Below, piece after piece: positions 18,101 through 21,499 of a stretch of DNA of 21,499 nt (positions within the stretch are counted from its first letter, which is position 1; each line of letters opens with the position of its first letter). A program made the position numbers and the translations under genes. The notes beneath the pieces are model-generated. The model ran no database searches. It was not told where the DNA came from and worked only from the letters and a program-made list of their open reading frames with translations. The DNA is from Trichomonas tenax (taxonomy: Eukaryota > Parabasalia > Trichomonadida > Trichomonadidae), in contig JALKBU010000893.1 in NCBI GenBank assembly GCA_023091735.1, positions 1-21,499 of the forward strand, read 5' to 3'.

Positions 18101-18252
18101 AAGCTCCAAAAGAAGTCAAAAGGAAAATTAAGATGCCCATCTTCGTGCAGCCTCAGAACAAACCAAGGCCATCAACAGCTTCACCGAAATCAAGACCGTT
18201 GACTCTTTCATCATCATTTTCACCCAAAACTTCGAGGAAATATAGAGATTAG
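15154..18252 (+). CDS. EF-hand plus WD40 repeat protein, WDR49/CFAP337-like
   Basis: This is a 1032-aa protein from ATG 15154 to TAG 18250-18252. The frame is open 30 bp further upstream, but only from a TTG, so the ATG is the start. After a basic N-terminus come two EF-hand-like units, DPNNTGYLDQSR (58-69) and DATAEGKISWGK (97-108). Both have Arg or Lys at loop position 12 where calcium binding needs Glu/Asp, so they are probably structural. From about residue 150 to 860 there are roughly ten WD-type blades (e.g. SVRFWN, EFRLWD, SIKAWN, KVAQWN, YVKKWR, CVRLYD). The C-terminal 150 residues are charged and then Pro-rich. This architecture matches axonemal EF-hand/WD40 proteins of the WDR49 type, which fits a flagellate. 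The exact orthology is inference. Confidence 0.85.
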   Translation: MQFVFPEDDRIKGIPQRTEWSRPPSSTQSRLGRRNIQRNESYQQQFLQKLRKAFDEADPNNTGYLDQSRWDSSAIRDIIHDGTLKRPEFLLFFKRIDATAEGKISWGKLVHYLLKETNGNDFKKSGEAIQFIRKWPIPPQNKNQSHREMVVQILASYKTNEYITISSDSVRFWNCADLAYKRVINDTSLFCCGVVFSNTSTLALATTNRRLLFYDIETLNKLPIQVCASPTARMIKDMSQDQSMQTLKTLKSSDMPMFNVPSALCIAENSIVSEYEIPFFVGDDQGQIEVYNLSLPKRRSGTDFHVSRAAHVRMHKGKITQVDVINATTYGSSSLDMRVVFFTYNPHTATIQQTMVFKDNEPICSFVYNISQKCLTTCGISRDAYIWSHGSGKKISKLGGHYNQVVKILNYTTTTKENYIVSMTNKKEFRLWDASSYRLMKEWTDPALLRPENHYTALFFDPFKNQLISAASFPVKWAEDMSTKNDQLEKRTHSRTIVSVFSAPEFDQIVTIDTVCSIKAWNITTGAVESSHIEPQDDDGSEISAATLDCNGRTLITSTFSNKVAQWNYNSGTRIADYDLGPAKSLVSVMRCFTSQGKDYLVRAGWDKTVWLYIGLNQQWEAYRSYVGHTHDISEVRGFVNGVVSGTVNGEVLCWSFDTNVPVAACALKPATGVECMLVIDMTLLIGDSIGNLHILSLPRLEGARTLHAHDITVRHALTALTMDKSGEFIYSGDSLGYVKKWRIKRLGDAISLEAIDIHRCHRDEITSINVVKDGQVLVTCGTDMCVRLYDANDFMYIGFFSDETKWNYNDKSTWINETSFIIDERHFKRGALVFGQSSTTTLMSVSSNEYFDEVQLSNSSKSLKNLLPPTSPEKLKKQSLAEYAAEMYKKEEEERQIKIQRETEKKKIETQKITDPDYDYGKIIRIIDDYMDNPPNYIPQSLPQCMDNENQRYQPLKPIPELMPHARPNELMMTIKSLLPDEAPKEVKRKIKMPIFVQPQNKPRPSTASPKSRPLTLSSSFSPKTSRKYRD

Positions 18253-19196
18253 ATTTTATAATATATTATGTTTTTGTTTGTTTATAAATGTTATTATTTG
18301 TATATTCTATCTTGACACCTCTTTAATATCTTTATTCAACACTTTTAAAACTAATTTTTAAGCTTGAAAATAGAGATAAACTTTATTTTTTTGAATTCCA
18401 TAAATTTCTTGAAATAGCATTGTATATGAATGACTTTGATTTTCATAAATTAGATTATAATATAGCTTGTGTCTGTGAGTTTAATGCTTATAATAAACAA
18501 ATACATTATCTATTTTGAATGATGAGTTTTACCAATTGATATTTCACCGTAATCATGAGAAAAATGATTTTCCGTGTTTCATGTGGAATATATTAAGAGA
18601 TTCAAAAAGGACGTTTATATATTTAAGTAGATGATATACTTTATATATTATAATAATTTATATTACAATATCTTATTTCTATTAACAATATATAAGCAAA
18701 AAAGTTTGATCAATGAAAAATATGGATAGATATGAAAAAAACAGCACTACTTAGTGTAGGAATACGAAACTTTAGCTCCGAATCGATGTAATATTTGTAT
18801 ATAACGAGCTGAAATTGAAAAAATAATTGTGAAAATAACGATTATTTTACATTCAAAATACTTCATTTTTAAATTTTGCTATTGCGCCCGTAAAATTTAA
18901 TTGGAAAATGGCAGAATGTCAAAAAGCTCAAACTCCAAAAAAATAGCAATAGAATAATGCACAAAATCCAAAAATAACAAAATAAAGTCGCATCAAAATT
19001 GACAAAATAAATTTCGCAAATACCCAGTTTCACAATACTTTAGCCACAGGTATAAAGCAGGGGGTGGCAGGAATTTTGATTAAAGTTTGGTTGTTCGAAA
19101 CATCGCTGATGCGTTTTTTTTTCCTTTTTTGAGTCGCCTTTATTTAAACAACATTTTTAGTGTCACTATTGAATAAAAATAATGAATGTTGAATTG

Positions 19197-19273
19197 TGGT
19201 GTAGTGATTTAGTTAATGCTAAAGGTTATATATGCTATTGTTTCGACTCCTGCAAAGTCTTTTTATTTTTTTC
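19197..19273 (+). ncRNA. Weak Pol III-type box pair with T-run (tRNA-like remnant?)
   Basis: TGGTGTAGTGA (19197-19207) resembles a tRNA A-box and GTTTCGACTCC (19240-19250) differs from the B-box consensus GGTTCGANTCC at one place. A T-rich tract (19259-19273) follows as a possible terminator. I could not draw a cloverleaf: the acceptor arms do not pair, the D-loop lacks GG and the T-stem is poor. It is at best a decayed tRNA, a short interspersed element head, or chance. Confidence 0.2.
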
Positions 19274-19352
19274 TTTTTGTCGAAAAAAAAATATTTTAAA
19301 TTCCATGAAATGCATTATATATAAAATATGCATTGTATAGTGATGTCAAAAA

Positions 19353-19388
19353 ATATCATATCCTGCTCATCCGGCAGGAAAATGATAT
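19353..19388. repeat. Hairpin with 13-bp interrupted stem
   Basis: ATATCAT-A-TCCTGC and GCAGGA-AA-ATGATAT pair around the loop TCATCCG, giving 7 plus 6 base pairs with a small internal loop. It stands isolated in the gene-free region. The function is unknown; it could be the folded part of an RNA or a small palindromic repeat. Confidence 0.45.
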
Positions 19389-20721
19389 ATTGAAATTTAT
19401 TATTAGTTCATTTATCATGCTTTTAATTGAATATCATTTCTCCATAGTTAGTGGATAGTATTTATATTATTAGTTAGAATGACTCAAATATGCTGAAAAA
19501 ATTTTTCTGATGAAAACAAAAGATTTTTTTTTTCAAACATTTAAGAGGGAGAAAACAAAATCCGAATAATGACTTTGATTTTATAATAATTACATATATG
19601 GATATGCGAATTAAGCACTTTTTGAGAAGTAGGTCCACTCTAACTAAGGCCTCTTACCATAAACGAGAATAGAAGTATTGCTGAATTCATGGCCGAGATG
19701 TTGGTTATTGCATTGATTATAACATATGTCCTTTCTTTTTCGAAATAAAAATAATATCTTCGCAATTAGTGTGATAAGACGTAATTTGTTAACTCCCACA
19801 AAGCATACAGGCTACATGCGGGCATTTTATTCCTATAACTACTCATAAACTCCTAAAATTGATCAAAATACGATTTCGATTTCGCTATTTTAATGAATAT
19901 TTACCAAATTTCTAATATAGTACTTACATTGTTTAAGAAATTGTGTATTTATGTGAAAGTTTAAATATTTAGTCAAATAAAGCCAGTTAAGTAGTAAAAG
20001 TTGTATAAAAAATATTAAAGTAGCTGCAATAAGTATTTTCATTTATTAAAAGCAACAAACCGACGTTTTTAATTGAGAAATTTGCACATTCAAGTAGGAT
20101 GATTTATTTTTGCTTTGTTAGTAGTTATATCTCATCTATAGGGCCTCTATAATGAGACTCTCGAACCTTGCTAGAAAATTTGAAGTTTTGCGCGCTGTGG
20201 GAACTAAACTTTCTTGGAAAAAGTGATAATAACCTTAAATGGTCTGGGATAACTCTGGGGATTAAACATTTTTTTCTAGAGGGTAGTTAATATTAAATCT
20301 TCCCAATTATTTAAAATTTCCTGGAACTTGATTCCTAGGGCTGTTAAGACAAAGCTTCATTTAAAAAGTTAAAAAAAGAAGTGTTGATATATCGTTTATC
20401 TTCAGAATTATTTACGCTTCTTAAAATCTATACGTTAAGTGTCTGACCTGTCATCTCCATTGTCTTGAACAATGCCTAGTTTTGAAAATTTAATTTTTTA
20501 TGTGTCTTTTGTAATTTTGCACTAAAAAATCAATGAATTTCAATTTTAATACGGCATAAATGATTTAAAATAGATACAGAATCGTATTATTGAAGAAAAC
20601 GACATTCGAAAAAATTGTGTGCGTCTGTGTAAACTCCCGACACAGTTCAAAAATTCAATATGTCTGCTCATTGTGTCCAACACTCACAAAAACTTGCTTT
20701 ACAAAGACACATTCTTTTTTG

Positions 20722-20830
20722 CCCTTTTAAGGGATAAAACAAAAAAAAAGGGATACGCGTCCGCCCACACCAGAATTTAATGGCGATGTTCGCGCCAGGC
20801 TGTTTTTGATGGGTCGAGAATTTATTTGGT
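20722..20830. other. GC-richer patch with small hairpins
   Basis: CCCTTTTAAGGG (20722-20733, 5-bp arms), an A-run, an ACGCGTCCGCCC segment and TGGCG-ATGTTCG-CGCCA (about 20782-20798) lie close together in very AT-rich surroundings. Just before, CTGTGT/ACACAG (20625-20645) could also pair. Islands of higher GC in AT-rich genomes sometimes mark structured RNAs, but I recognise no family. Confidence 0.25.
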
Positions 20831-21273
20831 ATTCAACAATAAAAATATCAATGAGCATGCATTATTTTACATGCAAATATGAATATTGTGTGATTGGCTT
20901 ATCCATATTTTAGATTTCATTTTGAAGGTTGTCAATTTGACAAGTAATCATGACATTTCTGACATCATGATATATAAAGATATATATATGCGTGTCTAGA
21001 CATATGTGTCTAACAGGCGTGAAAATCTATGGAAAATGAGAAGCGTAGAATTATTTTGGGCTTTTCAGTACAATTTGAACTTAGCATAATATATGCAGTA
21101 GAAAAAGTCCGCTCATTTTTATGTCACGTTTGTGATTTTTCTGAACTTTACAATAAGGTTATAAATTATTTTGATATATTTGGTATCTACACCATATGCT
21201 GATTCTAAATTTCTATTTATTTTATGCTACTAGGCGCTTTTTCAGAGTGGGATTACTTCTTTTTGGCTGAGCG

Positions 21274-21499
21274 GGGACTGGGACAAAATAGAACAACGTG
21301 CTTTTCTGACATGTAAATTGCTTTTAACATGTAAAGTCAGAATGTCAAAATAAAGGAAAGTGACGTGTTTGCGCGGGAAAAAAATGGAAAAGTGTCAATA
21401 GGTTGAAATGGATTGAACTCAATGTTGGAAGCCAAAGAAGACTTCATTATGAGTAGTTGTGACCTCATAGTGAAGGATGACCTGGTGATCTAGCAGAGA
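21274..21499 (+). repeat. Dispersed repeat, right copy, inverted relative to the left copy
   Basis: This starts GGGACTGGGACAAAATA and runs to the window edge, about 93% identical to the reverse complement of 2313-2537. The motif cluster is kept: CTGACATGTAAATT (21306-21319), TTTTAACATGTAAA (21322-21335) and ATGTCAAAAT (21342-21351), while the outermost CACGTG unit is mutated to a CCGCGC form. The similarity begins sharply at 21274, mirroring the sharp end at 2537. The far end lies outside the window. Confidence 0.8.
21422..21493 (+). pseudogene. Short ORF of the right repeat, stopped by TAG
   Basis: ATG 21422-21424 opens a frame identical in its first 23 residues to the short ORF of the left copy (MLEAKEDFIMSSCDL...). 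It then meets TAG at 21491-21493, where the left copy has TTG. If the repeat carries a gene starting here, this copy is dead or truncated. If not, the conservation simply reflects recent repeat spread. Confidence 0.3.

Larger units (their letters stand above)
18253..21273. other. 3-kb gene-free region
   Basis: No reading frame here is long or protein-like on either strand. Base content is strongly AT-rich with many homopolymer runs. Recognisable details are listed separately: a hairpin at 19353-19388, a weak pair of Pol III boxes at 19197-19250, and a GC-richer patch at 20722-20830. A motif-like TTTTACATGCAAAT lies at 20865-20878 and a perfect palindrome TGTCTAGACA at 20993-21002. A 24-codon open stretch from an ATG at about 20154 is too short to support. 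The region could be gene desert or very old element debris. Confidence 0.6.

Noticed and set aside
18747..18790. Minus-strand T-arm-like sequence followed by a T-run, considered as a tRNA
   Set aside because: The T-loop lacks the invariant A and no acceptor, D or anticodon stems can be formed.
20154..20225. 24-codon frame in the gene-free region
   Set aside because: Too short, no composition signal, no repeat or neighbour that would support it.

Overview
This window looks like nuclear DNA of a trichomonad (Parabasalia), more likely a Tritrichomonas-type species than Trichomonas vaginalis. The genes are long, intron-free and AT-rich. The gene families fit: a divergent CK1 kinase, a giant coiled-coil protein, DUF3447-type ankyrin proteins in decay, and an axoneme-type EF-hand/WD40 protein. 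Around them sit virus-like and repetitive DNA. I found no trichomonad intron signature, and the classical T. vaginalis initiator (TCA-Y-T/A just before the ATG) is weak or missing at most starts. The species call is an inference.

Layout. (1) 1-1742 is a compact, virus-like cluster. It holds a minus-strand ORF running off the left edge that resembles the N-terminal half of a double-jelly-roll capsid protein, a 120-aa charged minus-strand ORF 26 bp upstream of it, and a divergent 116-aa Lys/Glu-rich ORF. The likely source is a Maverick/Polinton-like or related large DNA element. (2) 1742-2216 is non-coding, with an imperfect ~110-130 bp tandem duplication and a long hairpin. Between 1308 and 1914 lie five perfect 13-bp micro-hairpins (5-bp arms, 3-nt loop), two in the same coding ORF with the loop GAA. 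(3) 2217-2537 is a dispersed repeat whose inner 225 bp recur, inverted and about 93% identical, at the right edge (21274-21499). (4) Between the two repeat copies is a host gene island: CK1-like kinase (+, 2607-3683), a buried ankyrin relic overrun by a degenerate minisatellite (3857-4290), coiled-coil protein (+, 4605-7823), a 3.9-kb ankyrin pseudogene (-, 7889-11823) with six in-frame stops and three frameshifts, an importin-beta-like protein (-, 12200-14530) and an EF-hand/WD40 protein (+, 15154-18252). (5) 18253-21273 is 3 kb with no convincing gene.

Two signals cut across the gene list. First, a short motif close to TTTACATGTCAAAA recurs more than a dozen times, mostly in pairs or triplets, in intergenic DNA and inside both repeat copies; twice it builds a near-perfect palindrome. 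It lies about 40-300 bp upstream of several starts, so it may be a promoter element, a transposon-derived site, or both. Second, the family of tiny 5-3-5 hairpins around the virus-like genes includes one that is present in one half of the tandem duplication and missing from the other, as expected for a small mobile palindrome. The intact genes share no obvious pathway: they look like ordinary housekeeping and cytoskeletal genes between repeat copies.
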